A stretch of DNA of 7,373 bases from an uncultured Porphyromonadaceae bacterium (GCA_902494595.1 CABUTY010000056.1:1-7373); one strand, 5' to 3'. Counted from the first letter of the stretch, positions 1 to 6,724 are shown. Program-made: numbers and translations. The notes: generated by a model not told the origin, from the letters alone.

Positions 1-261
1 AGCCATCTCGCGGAACTGTATTCTGGAGATACCGAACTGCCTCATATATCCTTTGGGACGGCCGGTGAGTTCGCAGCGGTTGTGCAGGCGTACGCGGCTG
101 GCGTTGCGGGGAAGCTTCTGCAGTTTGGTAAGCGCCTCGTAGTCGATGTTGCCTTCGGCGTCGGCCAGCGACGCTTTCTTCAATGCCGCTTTCTTCTCGG
201 CATATTTGGCAACCATGCGCTGACGCTTTACCTCACGCGCTTTCATTGATTCTTTTGCCAT
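1..261 (-). CDS. rpsN: 30S ribosomal protein uS14, partial (C-terminus outside window)
   Basis: This gene encodes uS14, which sits in the head of the 30S subunit near uS3, uS10 and uS19. Translating from the ATG at 261 gives 87 residues beginning [17 protein letters not shown], and the window ends at the family motif FREMA. Compared with the roughly 100-residue long form of the family, about a dozen residues (usually ending in KKASW) are missing beyond the edge. The conserved segment [17 protein letters not shown] is present. There is a single Cys and no pair of CxxC motifs, so this is the zinc-independent form. The gene lies 39 bases downstream of rplE, in the expected spc order. No Shine-Dalgarno motif is seen, and the bases before the start are A/T-rich. 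Identity is secure; only the C-terminus is unseen. Confidence 0.97.
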   Translation of the reverse strand, partial: MAKESMKAREVKRQRMVAKYAEKKAALKKASLADAEGNIDYEALTKLQKLPRNASRVRLHNRCELTGRPKGYMRQFGISRIQFREMA

Positions 262-300
262 TTTCTATATATGTTCAAAAGTGATTGATCTGTAGTTCCG

Positions 301-843
301 TTATTTCTTGAAGGGGAGGCCGAACTTCTTGAGGAGGGCGAAACCTTCCTCATCGGTCTTTGCGCTGGTCACGAACGTGATGTTCATACCCTGCAGCTTC
401 GGAACGTTGTCGATGTTGATCTCGGGGAAGATAATCTGCTCGGTGATGCCGAGGGTGTAGTTGCCACGGCCGTCGAGCTTGTTGTTTATACCCTTGAAGT
501 CGCGTATACGTGGCAGAGCCACGCGAACGAGACGCTCGAGGAACTCATACATTCTCTCGCGGCGGAGTGTAACCATTACGCCTACGGGCATCTTCTTACG
601 GAGCTTGAAGGCGGCGATATCCTTGCGTGAGAGGGTGGGCACGGCCTTCTGGCCGGTGATTGCCGTGATTTCGGTCACGGCTGTCTCTATGAGCTTCTTG
701 TCCTGGGTGGCGTCGCCGAGACCCTGGTTGATCACGATCTTCTCCAGACGGGGCACCTGCATAGGAGTGGTGTACTTGAATTCCTCGGTAAGCTCGGGAA
801 CAATCTTCTCCTTATAGATTTTTGAAAGTGTAGTCTCGCTCAT
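301..843 (-). CDS. rplE: 50S ribosomal protein uL5
   Basis: The 180-residue product is uL5, which binds 5S rRNA in the central protuberance of the large subunit and contacts the P-site tRNA and the small-subunit head. The length matches the bacterial family (about 179). Recognisable blocks are [13 protein letters not shown] (31-43), the 5S-binding region [20 protein letters not shown] (71-90), the segment [13 protein letters not shown] (94-106), and the C-terminal [12 protein letters not shown]. The start codon overlaps the rplX stop in an ATGA arrangement, which suggests translational coupling. A purine-rich GGAGAGGAG within the end of rplX lies just upstream and could act as a Shine-Dalgarno sequence, unusual for this window. 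Nothing is missing or odd in the protein. Confidence 0.99.
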   Translation of the reverse strand: MSETTLSKIYKEKIVPELTEEFKYTTPMQVPRLEKIVINQGLGDATQDKKLIETAVTEITAITGQKAVPTLSRKDIAAFKLRKKMPVGVMVTLRRERMYEFLERLVRVALPRIRDFKGINNKLDGRGNYTLGITEQIIFPEINIDNVPKLQGMNITFVTSAKTDEEGFALLKKFGLPFKK

Positions 844-1163
844 GCCTTGATCTCCTCTCCTGATTTTTTAGCGTAACGCACCAGTTTGCCGGCCTCGTTG
901 CGGCGGCGGCCGATGCGGGTGGGCTTACCGCTCTTGGGGTCCACCACATTAAGGTTAGATATATGCACCGGAGCTTCAATCTTGACGATGCCGCCCTGGG
1001 GATACTTGGCGGTCGGCTTGGTGCTCTTGGAGACAATATTGATGCCTTCCACGATGGCGCGGTTCTTCTTTACCAGCACCTCGAGAACGCGGCCGGTCTT
1101 ACCTTTGTCGTCGCCGGCGTTGACATAGACCGTGTCCCCTTTCTTTATATGCAATTTTGCCAT
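840..1163 (-). CDS. rplX: 50S ribosomal protein uL24
   Basis: The 107-residue product is uL24, an early assembly protein that binds 23S rRNA domain I and lies near the polypeptide exit site. It shows the KOW motif near the N-terminus ([20 protein letters not shown], about 7-26), followed by the typical [13 protein letters not shown] and the C-terminal [21 protein letters not shown]. The length matches the bacterial family (about 104). Its start is separated from the rplN stop by 51 bases containing a small hairpin, one of the larger gaps in the cluster, and its stop overlaps the rplE start by 4 bases. There is no Shine-Dalgarno motif before the ATG, only an A-rich tract. Identity is certain by sequence and position. 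Confidence 0.99.
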   Translation of the reverse strand: MAKLHIKKGDTVYVNAGDDKGKTGRVLEVLVKKNRAIVEGINIVSKSTKPTAKYPQGGIVKIEAPVHISNLNVVDPKSGKPTRIGRRRNEAGKLVRYAKKSGEEIKA

Positions 1164-1193
1164 TTTTGTATACTTGAGAAATATTACCGATAG

Positions 1194-1209
1194 AGGGGCA
1201 TATACCCCT
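1194..1209 (-). other. Small hairpin in the rplN-rplX spacer
   Basis: On the minus strand the spacer reads AGGGGT-ATAT-GCCCCT, a 6-bp stem closed by a 4-base loop. One pair is a G-U wobble on the minus strand but would be a C-A mismatch in plus-strand RNA, so the structure fits RNA made in the direction of the operon. No U-run follows, so it is not a terminator. It may be an mRNA stability or processing element, or chance. Confidence 0.35.
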
Positions 1210-1214
1210 TTGCA

Positions 1215-1580
1215 TCAGAGCACCTCGGGGGCGAGGGACACGATTTTCATGTTGGTAGCACGCAGCTCGCGGGCCACAGGTCCGAAGATACGGGTTCCGC
1301 GGAGCTCGCCGTTGTTGTTGAGCAGCACGCAGGCGTTGTCATCGAAACGGATGTAGCTGCCGTCGGCGCGACGGATTTCCTTCTTGGTACGCACCACGAC
1401 GGCCTTCGACACGGTGCCTTTCTTAACCTCCGACGACGGGATGGTGCTCTTGACGGTCACTACGATAGTGTCGCCCACACTCGCATACCGGCGTCCGGTA
1501 CCGCCGAGAACGTGGATGCAAAGCACTTCCTTCGCACCGCTGTTGTCGGCTACTGTCAAACGTGATTCGGTCTGTATCAT
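1215..1580 (-). CDS. rplN: 50S ribosomal protein uL14
   Basis: The 121-residue product is uL14, which binds 23S rRNA at the subunit interface, contacts uL3 and bL19, and is the binding site of the silencing factor RsfS in many bacteria. The length fits the family (about 122). Diagnostic segments are [20 protein letters not shown] at the N-terminus, GDTIVVTVK (37-45), and the family signature region around 71-98 ([20 protein letters not shown], then GELRGTRI). The C-terminus reads [17 protein letters not shown], as expected. The start lies 2 bases after the rpsQ stop, so coupled translation is likely. No Shine-Dalgarno motif precedes the ATG. Nothing unusual is seen. Confidence 0.99.
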   Translation of the reverse strand: MIQTESRLTVADNSGAKEVLCIHVLGGTGRRYASVGDTIVVTVKSTIPSSEVKKGTVSKAVVVRTKKEIRRADGSYIRFDDNACVLLNNNGELRGTRIFGPVARELRATNMKIVSLAPEVL

Positions 1581-1582
1581 GG

Positions 1583-1846
1583 TTACTTAACTTTTTCGAT
1601 GATTTCAACAAGTCTCCATCTCTTGGTCTTACTCAAGGGACGTGTCTCCATCAGACGAACCTTGTCGCCAACGGAGCATTCATTCTTCTCGTCGTGAGCG
1701 TGATATTTCTTTGTCTTGTTGACAAATTTACCGTAAATCGGATGTTTTTCTTTCCATTTAATTTCGACAGTAATGGTCTTGTCGCACTTGTTGCTCGAAA
1801 CCACTCCGACACGCTCTTTTCTAAGATGTCTTTTCTGTTCTTCCAT
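1583..1846 (-). CDS. rpsQ: 30S ribosomal protein uS17
   Basis: The 87-residue product is uS17, a primary 16S rRNA-binding protein of the 30S body with an OB fold. The length matches the bacterial family (about 84-88). Visible family features are [18 protein letters not shown] (12-29), [19 protein letters not shown] (35-53), and the C-terminal signature [19 protein letters not shown] followed by RLVEI (59-82). The gene sits between rpmC (26-base gap) and rplN (2-base gap), the standard S10 order. The bases before the ATG are AAAAA rather than a Shine-Dalgarno sequence. No anomalies are seen. Confidence 0.99.
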   Translation of the reverse strand: MEEQKRHLRKERVGVVSSNKCDKTITVEIKWKEKHPIYGKFVNKTKKYHAHDEKNECSVGDKVRLMETRPLSKTKRWRLVEIIEKVK

Positions 1847-1872
1847 TTTTTACAGATTGTCAGCGGGTTGTG

Positions 1873-2085
1873 TTACTTTGCGGCGGGAGCTGCCTGAGCA
1901 ATCTCCTTCTGACGCAATACTGTCTTCAGACGTGCGATGTGACGGCGGTCACGTGTAATCTTCGCCGGATTGTCTGAGGGAGTAATCGCGTGCGCTACTT
2001 TCAATTCACGATAAGCCTTCTCGGCAGCCTCTATCTGGGCCTGCAGCTCCTGAATGCTTAATTCCTTGATTTCTTCCTTTTTCAT
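1873..2085 (-). CDS. rpmC: 50S ribosomal protein uL29
   Basis: The product is uL29, a small two-helix protein at the polypeptide exit site that, with uL23, forms the docking surface for trigger factor and SRP. I chose the ATG at 2085, giving 70 residues beginning MKKEEIKELSIQELQAQIEA, which matches the family start and length (about 63-70). The C-terminal half has the signature ITRDRRHIARLKTVLRQKE (43-61), followed by an Ala-rich tail. The reading frame stays open upstream to an ATG at 2238. That 51-residue extension is not uL29-like and spans the predicted promoter, so I reject it. This is the first gene after the 284-base gap and probably the first gene of a separate transcription unit. AACGAGAG upstream is at best a weak ribosome binding site. 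Confidence 0.97.
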   Translation of the reverse strand: MKKEEIKELSIQELQAQIEAAEKAYRELKVAHAITPSDNPAKITRDRRHIARLKTVLRQKEIAQAAPAAK

Positions 2086-2200
2086 TTTTAACTCTCGTTG
2101 TTTTGTCGTTTTGCAGACATGACACACCCCCGACCCCTCCCCCTTTCTTGCAAAAGGAGTGCGCCGGGACTGCATCGCCGGAATGGTCTTACCCTTCCGA
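2086..2200 (-). promoter_or_regulatory. Candidate 5' leader of the rpmC-rpsQ-rplN-rplX-rplE-rpsN transcript
   Basis: This is the non-coding stretch between the predicted transcription start (about 2200) and the rpmC ATG. On the minus strand it can form a hairpin at 2179-2199 at the very 5' end: a 5-bp stem CGGAA/TTCCG, a G-A mismatch, then GGT/ACC around a 3-base loop. A second hairpin at 2137-2159 pairs CTCCTTTT with AGGGGGAG using G-U wobbles. Just downstream, 2127-2143 is very G-rich (GGGGGAGGGGTCGGGGG). A structured leader ahead of ribosomal protein genes could allow autogenous control by one of the encoded proteins, but I recognise no known r-protein leader family here. The transcription start is inferred, not measured. 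Confidence 0.4.
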
Positions 2201-2204
2201 ATCG

Positions 2205-2212
2205 CAAAATTA
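2205..2212 (-). promoter_or_regulatory. Bacteroidota-type -7 promoter box (TAATTTTG) upstream of rpmC
   Basis: The minus strand reads ATTAATTTTGCG here, an exact fit to the Bacteroidota primary sigma factor -7 consensus TAnnTTTG, inside an A/T-rich island within otherwise GC-rich DNA. The start would fall near 2198-2201. I see no convincing TTTG or TTG box at the usual -33 spacing, which is the weaker and more variable element. The box lies downstream of a terminator and upstream of rpmC, where a promoter would be needed. It would drive rpmC and the following genes. Confidence 0.6.
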
Positions 2213-2287
2213 ATAAAAATTTCCGACTTATCATGCATCCTCCCCCATTTTCAGGCATAAAAAATCTAAAAAACGGGGAAATACCGT

Positions 2288-2329
2288 AAAAAGGCACCCC
2301 CGACCTGCATGAAACAAGACGGGGGAGCC
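2288..2329 (-). terminator. Intrinsic terminator after rplP
   Basis: On the minus strand GGCTCCCCCG pairs with CGGGGGTGCC (nine Watson-Crick pairs and one T-T mismatch), followed at once by TTTTT at 2288-2292. The 17-base interior can add a further short helix (CTTG with CAGG, containing a G-U), giving a longer stem with a small loop. Read on the plus strand, the hairpin is not followed by a T-run, so it works only in the operon direction. Immediately after it, ACGG/CCGT at 2273-2287 followed by a second T-run at 2268-2272 may serve as a weak backup. The element lies about 40 bases past the rplP stop and would end or attenuate the upstream S10 transcript. Confidence 0.75.
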
Positions 2330-2350
2330 GGATAAACTATCTATCTGGGA

Positions 2351-2370
2351 ATGGTGCTCAGGGGCACCAT
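2351..2370 (-). other. Hairpin on the rplP stop codon
   Basis: The minus strand reads ATGGTGC-CCCTGA-GCACCAT, a perfect 7-bp stem with a 6-base loop whose first base is the A of the rplP TGA stop codon. No U-run follows, so it is not itself a terminator. It lies about 20 bases before the terminator stem and could protect the 3' end of the rplP message or influence folding of the terminator. A role is inference only. Confidence 0.45.
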
Positions 2371-2801
2371 CACACGTTCTGGGAGGGGTCGTAGTCGCGG
2401 CGCACGATGAACTTTGTGAGCACGGGGAGCTTCTGGGCAGCGAGGCGGAGAGCTTCCTTGGCCACATCGTATGGAACGCCGTCCACCTCGATGAGGATAC
2501 GTCCCGGGGTTACAGGTGCCACGAATCCTTCGGGGTTACCTTTACCTTTACCCATACGAACCTCGGCAGGCTTCTTGGTGATAGGCTTGTCGGGGAAAAT
2601 ACGGATCCAGATCTGGCCCTGACGCTGCATGTAACGGGTCACTGCCACACGGGCAGCCTCGATCTGACGGCCGGTAATCCATTTCGAATCCAGAGTCTTG
2701 ATACCGAACGAGCCGAACGCCAGCTGGTTGCCGCGCTGAGCCTCGCCCTTCATCCGTCCCTTTTGTGAGCGACGGTACCTTGTTTTCTTAGGCTGTAACA
2801 T
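2370..2801 (-). CDS. rplP: 50S ribosomal protein uL16
   Basis: The 143-residue product is uL16, a late-assembly large-subunit protein that organises the A-site finger region and contacts tRNA near the peptidyl transferase centre. The family N-terminus [19 protein letters not shown] and the block [20 protein letters not shown] (44-63) are intact. [15 protein letters not shown] (81-95) contains Arg82, equivalent to the E. coli Arg81 that is hydroxylated by RoxA/YcfD; whether it is modified here cannot be seen. The length is close to the usual 136-144. The gene follows rpsC after 18 bases and is the last gene before the 284-base gap. Its stop codon is part of a hairpin, and a terminator follows, so it probably ends the upstream transcription unit. 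Confidence 0.99.
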   Translation of the reverse strand: MLQPKKTRYRRSQKGRMKGEAQRGNQLAFGSFGIKTLDSKWITGRQIEAARVAVTRYMQRQGQIWIRIFPDKPITKKPAEVRMGKGKGNPEGFVAPVTPGRILIEVDGVPYDVAKEALRLAAQKLPVLTKFIVRRDYDPSQNV

Positions 2802-2819
2802 TATCTTGGGTTCTTTATC

Positions 2820-3554
2820 TTATCGGTTATTGTTCTTTTTGTTGCGGAAACCGCCACGGCCGCCGCGGGGAGGCATGGGGCGTCCCGGCTCTTTCTGGCC
2901 AGCCACGTAGGAGGGGGTGAGCTCTTTCTTGCCATACACCTCACCACGGCAGATCCAAACCTTGATACCGATGATACCGACCTTGGTGAGAGCCTCAACC
3001 ATAGCATAGTCGATGTCGGCACGCAGAGTGTGGAGAGGAGTACGACCCTCCTTGAACATCTCGCTGCGGGCCATTTCGGCACCGTTGAGACGTCCGCTCA
3101 CCTGCACCTTGATACCCTCGGCACCCATGCGCATCGTGGAGGCAACGGCCATCTTGACGGCACGGCGGTAAGCTACCTTGTTCTCGATCTGACGGGCGAT
3201 GTTGTTGGCAACAATCTCCGCATCCAGCTCCGGACGCTTGATCTCGTAGATGTTGATCTGCACATCCTTGCCGGTAATCTTCTTGAGTTCCTCCTTGAGG
3301 ATATCCACATCCTTGCCGCCCTTACCGATAATCATACCGGGACGAGAGGTAGCGATGGTGATGGTGGCCATCTTCAGAGTGCGCTCGATGATGATACGCG
3401 ACACGCTGGCTTTTTCCAGACGCTTATGAAGGTACTTGCGGATCTTGGAGTCCTCCAGTAGGGTTTCTCCATATTTTTTGCCGCCGTACCAGTTTGAGTC
3501 CCAACCGCGGATTACACCCAGACGGTTGCTGATCGGATTAACTTTCTGTCCCAT
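2820..3554 (-). CDS. rpsC: 30S ribosomal protein uS3
   Basis: The 244-residue product is uS3, at the mRNA entry channel in the 30S head. Domains in order are: an N-terminal region starting [20 protein letters not shown]; a type II KH domain with the RNA-binding GKGG loop at 77-80 ([13 protein letters not shown]); and the C-terminal domain with [12 protein letters not shown] (154-165) and [14 protein letters not shown] (171-184). Arg130, Arg131 and Lys134 in [10 protein letters not shown] match the E. coli residues linked to ribosomal helicase activity. The protein ends in a flexible Arg/Gly/Asn-rich tail (229-244), a common but variable feature. The start lies 6 bases after the rplV stop. No Shine-Dalgarno motif is apparent. 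Confidence 0.99.
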   Translation of the reverse strand: MGQKVNPISNRLGVIRGWDSNWYGGKKYGETLLEDSKIRKYLHKRLEKASVSRIIIERTLKMATITIATSRPGMIIGKGGKDVDILKEELKKITGKDVQINIYEIKRPELDAEIVANNIARQIENKVAYRRAVKMAVASTMRMGAEGIKVQVSGRLNGAEMARSEMFKEGRTPLHTLRADIDYAMVEALTKVGIIGIKVWICRGEVYGKKELTPSYVAGQKEPGRPMPPRGGRGGFRNKKNNNR

Positions 3555-3560
3555 AATGCG

Positions 3561-3965
3561 TCAGTCTTTTTTAGAGTCCATAGTGTCAACGAACAAAGTC
3601 ACGTGGTTCGAACGTTTGCGTATTCTGTAACCGCGGCCCTGGGGAGCGGGACGCATGCGCTTGAGCATCGGGGCAGCGTCCACGAAGACTGTCTTTACGA
3701 ACAGTTCGCCGGCCTCGGCCTTCCGATCGTTCTTCTGTTCCCAGTTGGCGATAGCCGACCGGAGAAGCTTCTCGACCTTGCGAGAGGCCTCCTTGTTGGA
3801 AAATCTAAGTATGCCGAGGGCTTTGAAAGCCTCCTGGCCGCGGATCATGTCCACGACGAGGCGCATCTTGCGCGGCGATGAAGGCACGTTGCGGAGACGG
3901 GCTCCGTAGGTGGTCTTCCTGGCTTCCTTTATAGCGTCGGCTGCATTTCTCTTTCTTACACCCAT
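3561..3965 (-). CDS. rplV: 50S ribosomal protein uL22
   Basis: The 134-residue product is uL22, which lines the nascent-peptide exit tunnel with an extended beta-hairpin. The core begins with [21 protein letters not shown] (23-43). The hairpin tip region is [20 protein letters not shown] (98-117), followed by RSNHVTLFV; this is the segment where macrolide-resistance changes occur in other bacteria, and it looks wild type. The protein is about 20 residues longer than the 110-residue E. coli form because of an N-terminal extension ([20 protein letters not shown]), a length I associate with Bacteroidota. The extension is Lys/Arg-rich and in frame from the only plausible ATG. The gene lies 40 bases after rpsS. 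Confidence 0.98.
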   Translation of the reverse strand: MGVRKRNAADAIKEARKTTYGARLRNVPSSPRKMRLVVDMIRGQEAFKALGILRFSNKEASRKVEKLLRSAIANWEQKNDRKAEAGELFVKTVFVDAAPMLKRMRPAPQGRGYRIRKRSNHVTLFVDTMDSKKD

Positions 3966-4005
3966 TGTATTCTTTTCTTTTTACTTGAATTGTTTGTGGG
4001 GACCG

Positions 4006-4275
4006 TTATTTTTTCTTATTGCCGGCGTGTCCACGGAAGGTGCGTGTCGGCGCGAATTCGCCGAGCTTGTGGCCCACCATGTTCTCCGTCACGTATACGG
4101 GGATGAACTTGTTACCGTTATGCACGGCGAAAGTATGTCCCACGAAGTCGGGCGAGATCATCGAGGCGCGGCTCCACGTCTTGATGACGCTTTTCTTACC
4201 GCTCTCCTCCATTGCTGCGACCTTCTTCTCCAGCTTTACGCTGATAAACGGTCCTTTTTTAAGCGAACGACTCAT
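4006..4275 (-). CDS. rpsS: 30S ribosomal protein uS19
   Basis: The 89-residue product is uS19, which sits in the 30S head with uS13 and contacts 16S rRNA, the A-site tRNA and the large subunit bridge. The whole sequence is canonical: [19 protein letters not shown] at the N-terminus, [20 protein letters not shown] (32-51), [20 protein letters not shown] (52-71), and the signature [14 protein letters not shown] (72-85) with a basic tail. The length matches the family (about 92). It is 18 bases after rplB and 40 bases before rplV. There is no clear Shine-Dalgarno motif, although AAGAAG lies upstream. A long plus-strand open frame covering this gene is a codon-composition shadow, not a gene. Confidence 0.99.
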   Translation of the reverse strand: MSRSLKKGPFISVKLEKKVAAMEESGKKSVIKTWSRASMISPDFVGHTFAVHNGNKFIPVYVTENMVGHKLGEFAPTRTFRGHAGNKKK

Positions 4276-4293
4276 GATTGCTTCTTTATCAAA

Positions 4294-5121
4294 TTATTTT
4301 TTCCTTCTTTCAATTATGTACTTCGAGCTATGCTTCTTGGGCGAGCGTGTCTTGAGGCCCTTGGCATAGAGACCTGTACGGGAGCGGGGATGACCACCAG
4401 ACTGACGGCCTTCACCACCACCCATCGGGTGGTCTACAGGGTTCATGACAACACCACGGTTGTGGGGGCGACGGCCCAGCCAGCGGCTACGGCCTGCCTT
4501 GCCGCTCTTCTCGAGGTTGTGGTCGGAGTTGCCTACCACGCCGATGGTGGCGCGGCATGTCAGCAGGATGCGACGGGTTTCTCCGGAAGGTAATTTGATG
4601 ATCGCATAGTTGCCCTCACGAGAGGTAAGCTGTGCGAACGTGCCGGCGGAGCGTGCCATTGAGGCGCCCTGGCCGGGTCGAAGCTCTATACAATGGATGA
4701 GTGTGCCGACGGGTATCTTCGACAGGGGGAGGCAGTTGCCTACCTCGGGGGCGGCATTCTCGCCGCTCACTACCGTCTGACCTACCTCCAGGCCGTTGGG
4801 GGCTATCATATAAGCCTTTGTACCGTCCTGATAGTAGAGCAGGGCTATGCGTGCCGAGCGGTTGGGGTCGTACTCGATGGTCTTGACCGTCGCCGGTACG
4901 CCGTCGTTCACTCTCTTGAAGTCGATGAGACGCAATTTCCTCTTATGGCCGCCGCCGCGATAGCGCGTCGACAGATGCCCCGACGAGTTGCGGCCGCCTG
5001 TGCTCCGCTTCCCGACTGTAAGAGTCTTCTCTGGTGTGGTAGCAGTGATTTGTCCTTTGAACACACCAATAACCTTGTGTCTTTGCCCGGGGGTGGTGGG
5101 CTTGAATTTTCTTACTGCCAT
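4294..5121 (-). CDS. rplB: 50S ribosomal protein uL2
   Basis: The 275-residue product is uL2, one of the most conserved ribosomal proteins, needed for subunit association and for shaping the peptidyl transferase centre. The N-terminal part carries [17 protein letters not shown] and the basic segment [20 protein letters not shown] (51-70). The OB-fold and SH3-like parts follow (about 75-195). The C-terminal signature [20 protein letters not shown] (224-243) includes His231, equivalent to the E. coli His229 near the catalytic centre, and the tail is Lys-rich. The length is as expected (273-277). The start lies 2 bases after the rplW stop, so tight coupling is likely. Nothing unusual is seen. 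Confidence 0.99.
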   Translation of the reverse strand: MAVRKFKPTTPGQRHKVIGVFKGQITATTPEKTLTVGKRSTGGRNSSGHLSTRYRGGGHKRKLRLIDFKRVNDGVPATVKTIEYDPNRSARIALLYYQDGTKAYMIAPNGLEVGQTVVSGENAAPEVGNCLPLSKIPVGTLIHCIELRPGQGASMARSAGTFAQLTSREGNYAIIKLPSGETRRILLTCRATIGVVGNSDHNLEKSGKAGRSRWLGRRPHNRGVVMNPVDHPMGGGEGRQSGGHPRSRTGLYAKGLKTRSPKKHSSKYIIERRKK

Positions 5122-5123
5122 TT

Positions 5124-5414
5124 TTAAAGATTGCTATAATAGTCGATTTTCTGTCCCTCGGCCACAGTCACGTAAGCCTTCTTGAAGGCATCCTGACGGC
5201 CGCGGATGAGCCCTTTCTTTGTGTAGCGCTGTTTGCGCTTGCCCGCGTAGTTGGCGATGTTCACCCTCTCAACGCGCACATTGTACATCTTCTCCACAAG
5301 GTCCTTGATCTGGAACTTGTTGGCGTCGGGAGACACCTTGAAGGTGTAGCAGTTCTGTTTCTCGCTGAATGCGGTGGCCTTCTCGGTCACGAGCGGTTTG
5401 ATCTGTATGTCCAT
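5124..5414 (-). CDS. rplW: 50S ribosomal protein uL23
   Basis: The 96-residue product is uL23, the exit-site protein that docks trigger factor and SRP. The N-terminus [20 protein letters not shown] contains the family motif PLVTEKA. The middle has [20 protein letters not shown] (23-42) and the typical [20 protein letters not shown] (47-66). The C-terminal [20 protein letters not shown] is also standard. The length matches bacterial uL23 (about 95-100). The gene starts 11 bases after the rplD stop. Unlike almost every other gene in the window, it has a textbook Shine-Dalgarno AAGGAG at 5422-5427, which overlaps the rplD stop codon. Confidence 0.99.
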   Translation of the reverse strand: MDIQIKPLVTEKATAFSEKQNCYTFKVSPDANKFQIKDLVEKMYNVRVERVNIANYAGKRKQRYTKKGLIRGRQDAFKKAYVTVAEGQKIDYYSNL

Positions 5415-5421
5415 TTCGTGT

Positions 5422-5427
5422 CTCCTT
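5422..5427 (-). promoter_or_regulatory. Shine-Dalgarno sequence of rplW
   Basis: The minus strand reads TAAGGAGACACGAAATG: AAGGAG sits 7 bases before the rplW ATG and shares bases with the rplD TAA stop. It is the clearest anti-16S match at any start codon in this window, where most starts have only A-rich leaders. A ribosome terminating on rplD would stand directly over the site. Confidence 0.75.
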
Positions 5428-6061
5428 ATTTGAAGTCATTGATTATGGCGATGCTGTCCTCTGTCACGAGCATTGCATCGTTGTTGAGCACGCTGTAGGC
5501 ATTGAGGTCCATGGCGCGCATCAGCAGCGCGTTGGGTACGTTGCGCACCGACAGGTACACGTTCTCGTTGTTCTCCGGGAACACCAGAAGCACCTTCTTG
5601 TCCTCGAGCTTGAAGCTCTTGGCCATGTTGATGTAGTTCTTGGTCTTCGGGGTGTCGAACGAGAAGTTCTCCACAACGATAATCTTGTTATCGTTAACGC
5701 GGCTTGTGAGGGCGATGCGGCGTGCAAGAGCCTTCATCTTCTTGTTAAGTTTGGAGCGGTAGTCGCGGGGACGGGGTCCGAACACGCGGCCGCCATGATA
5801 AAGCACCGGGCTGTTGAGGTCGCCGCGGCGTGCGCCGCCGCCACCCTTCTGGCGTCCCATCTTGCGCGTGGAGTAGGATACCTCGCTGCGCTCCTTGCTC
5901 TTGTGTGTTCCCTGCCTTTGGTTGCCAAGGTACTGCTTGATGTCGAGATAAAGGGTATGCTCCGCATTCCCCTTCTCCAGGTCACGGCCGAATACCTCCT
6001 CGTTGAGGCTGACCTTGCGGCCCGTGTCCTCACCTTTGATGTTGTATACTGCTAATTCCAT
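5426..6061 (-). CDS. rplD: 50S ribosomal protein uL4
   Basis: The 211-residue product is uL4, which binds 23S rRNA domain I and reaches into the exit tunnel with a long basic loop. That loop is recognisable as [20 protein letters not shown] (64-83), followed by [18 protein letters not shown] (84-101). The globular part continues with [18 protein letters not shown] (104-121) and ends in the Rossmann-like half including LRNVPNAL-type sequence ([21 protein letters not shown]). The length fits the family (201-215). In E. coli uL4 represses the S10 operon by binding its leader; nothing here shows that mechanism, though a hairpin does precede rpsJ. The ATG overlaps the rplC stop by one base (TAATG), a classic coupling arrangement. 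Confidence 0.99.
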   Translation of the reverse strand: MELAVYNIKGEDTGRKVSLNEEVFGRDLEKGNAEHTLYLDIKQYLGNQRQGTHKSKERSEVSYSTRKMGRQKGGGGARRGDLNSPVLYHGGRVFGPRPRDYRSKLNKKMKALARRIALTSRVNDNKIIVVENFSFDTPKTKNYINMAKSFKLEDKKVLLVFPENNENVYLSVRNVPNALLMRAMDLNAYSVLNNDAMLVTEDSIAIINDFK

Positions 6062-6678
6062 TATTTCTCAACTAAAACTATTGAACCTTTGGGACCGGGT
6101 ATGGAACCCTTGATCATTAACAAATTGTGCTCCGGGATCACCTTGATGACCTGGAGGTTCTGAACGGTGACTCTCTCGTTGCCCATCTGGCCGGCCATGC
6201 GGAGGCCTTTGAATACCTTAGCGGGGTACGAGCAGGCGCCGATTGAACCGGGAGCACGGAGACGGTTGTGCTGGCCATGGGTCTTCTGGCCCACGCCGCC
6301 GAAACCATGACGCTTCACAACGCCCTGGAAACCTTTGCCTTTCGATGTGCCTACCACATCCACGAAACCACCCTCCTGGAACAGATCTACCGTCAGGGTA
6401 TCGCCCAATGCGGGTACTGTCTCAAACGACTTGAACTCGGCCAAGTGTCTCTGCGGAGCCACGCCTGCCTTCTGGAAGTGTCCGGCCATGGGCTTGGTCA
6501 CGTGCTTCTCCTTGGCTTCCTGGAAGCCTATCTGCACTGCCTCGTAGCCATCTTTCTCCAAGGTCTTGATCTGCGTAACCACGCAAGGACCAACTTCGAT
6601 AACAGTGCACGGCACGTTCTTGCCGTCGGCACTGAAAACGGATGTCATTCCGATTTTTTTTCCTAATAATCCTGGCAT
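6061..6678 (-). CDS. rplC: 50S ribosomal protein uL3
   Basis: The 205-residue product is uL3, an early assembly protein whose extended loop approaches the peptidyl transferase centre. Landmarks are [20 protein letters not shown] at the N-terminus, the motif [19 protein letters not shown] (110-128), the loop [20 protein letters not shown] (134-153), and [20 protein letters not shown] (154-173). The length matches the family (about 205-210). At the position of E. coli Gln150, the residue methylated by PrmB, there is a Ser (GSIGACS against GSIGQNQ), so that modification cannot occur; this is common outside proteobacteria. The gene starts 46 bases after rpsJ and overlaps rplD by one base. Confidence 0.99.
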   Translation of the reverse strand: MPGLLGKKIGMTSVFSADGKNVPCTVIEVGPCVVTQIKTLEKDGYEAVQIGFQEAKEKHVTKPMAGHFQKAGVAPQRHLAEFKSFETVPALGDTLTVDLFQEGGFVDVVGTSKGKGFQGVVKRHGFGGVGQKTHGQHNRLRAPGSIGACSYPAKVFKGLRMAGQMGNERVTVQNLQVIKVIPEHNLLMIKGSIPGPKGSIVLVEK

Positions 6679-6724
6679 TTCTTTACGTGTATTTACGATT
6701 GATTTTTTTACTTTGTCAGCGCGG

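Noticed and set aside
1723..1730. TAAATTTG on the minus strand inside rpsQ, fitting TAnnTTTG
   Set aside because: It encodes part of the conserved GKFVNKT segment of uS17, has no -33 element, and is not followed by a spacer or gene start that would need a promoter.
2086..2238. In-frame upstream extension of rpmC to an ATG at 2238 (121 residues), preceded by a GGGGGAGG purine tract
   Set aside because: The extra 51 residues are not uL29-like, the frame crosses the predicted -7 box and start site, and the shorter start gives the normal family length.
2088..2297. Minus-strand 69-codon open frame in the rplP-rpmC gap
   Set aside because: It covers part of the terminator, the promoter box and the leader, has low-complexity Arg/Gly/Phe-rich composition, and matches no family I recognise.
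3910..4593. 227-codon plus-strand open frame antisense to rplV, rpsS and rplB
   Set aside because: It lies opposite three unmistakable ribosomal protein genes. Long antisense frames are expected from biased codon use, and the product resembles no protein.
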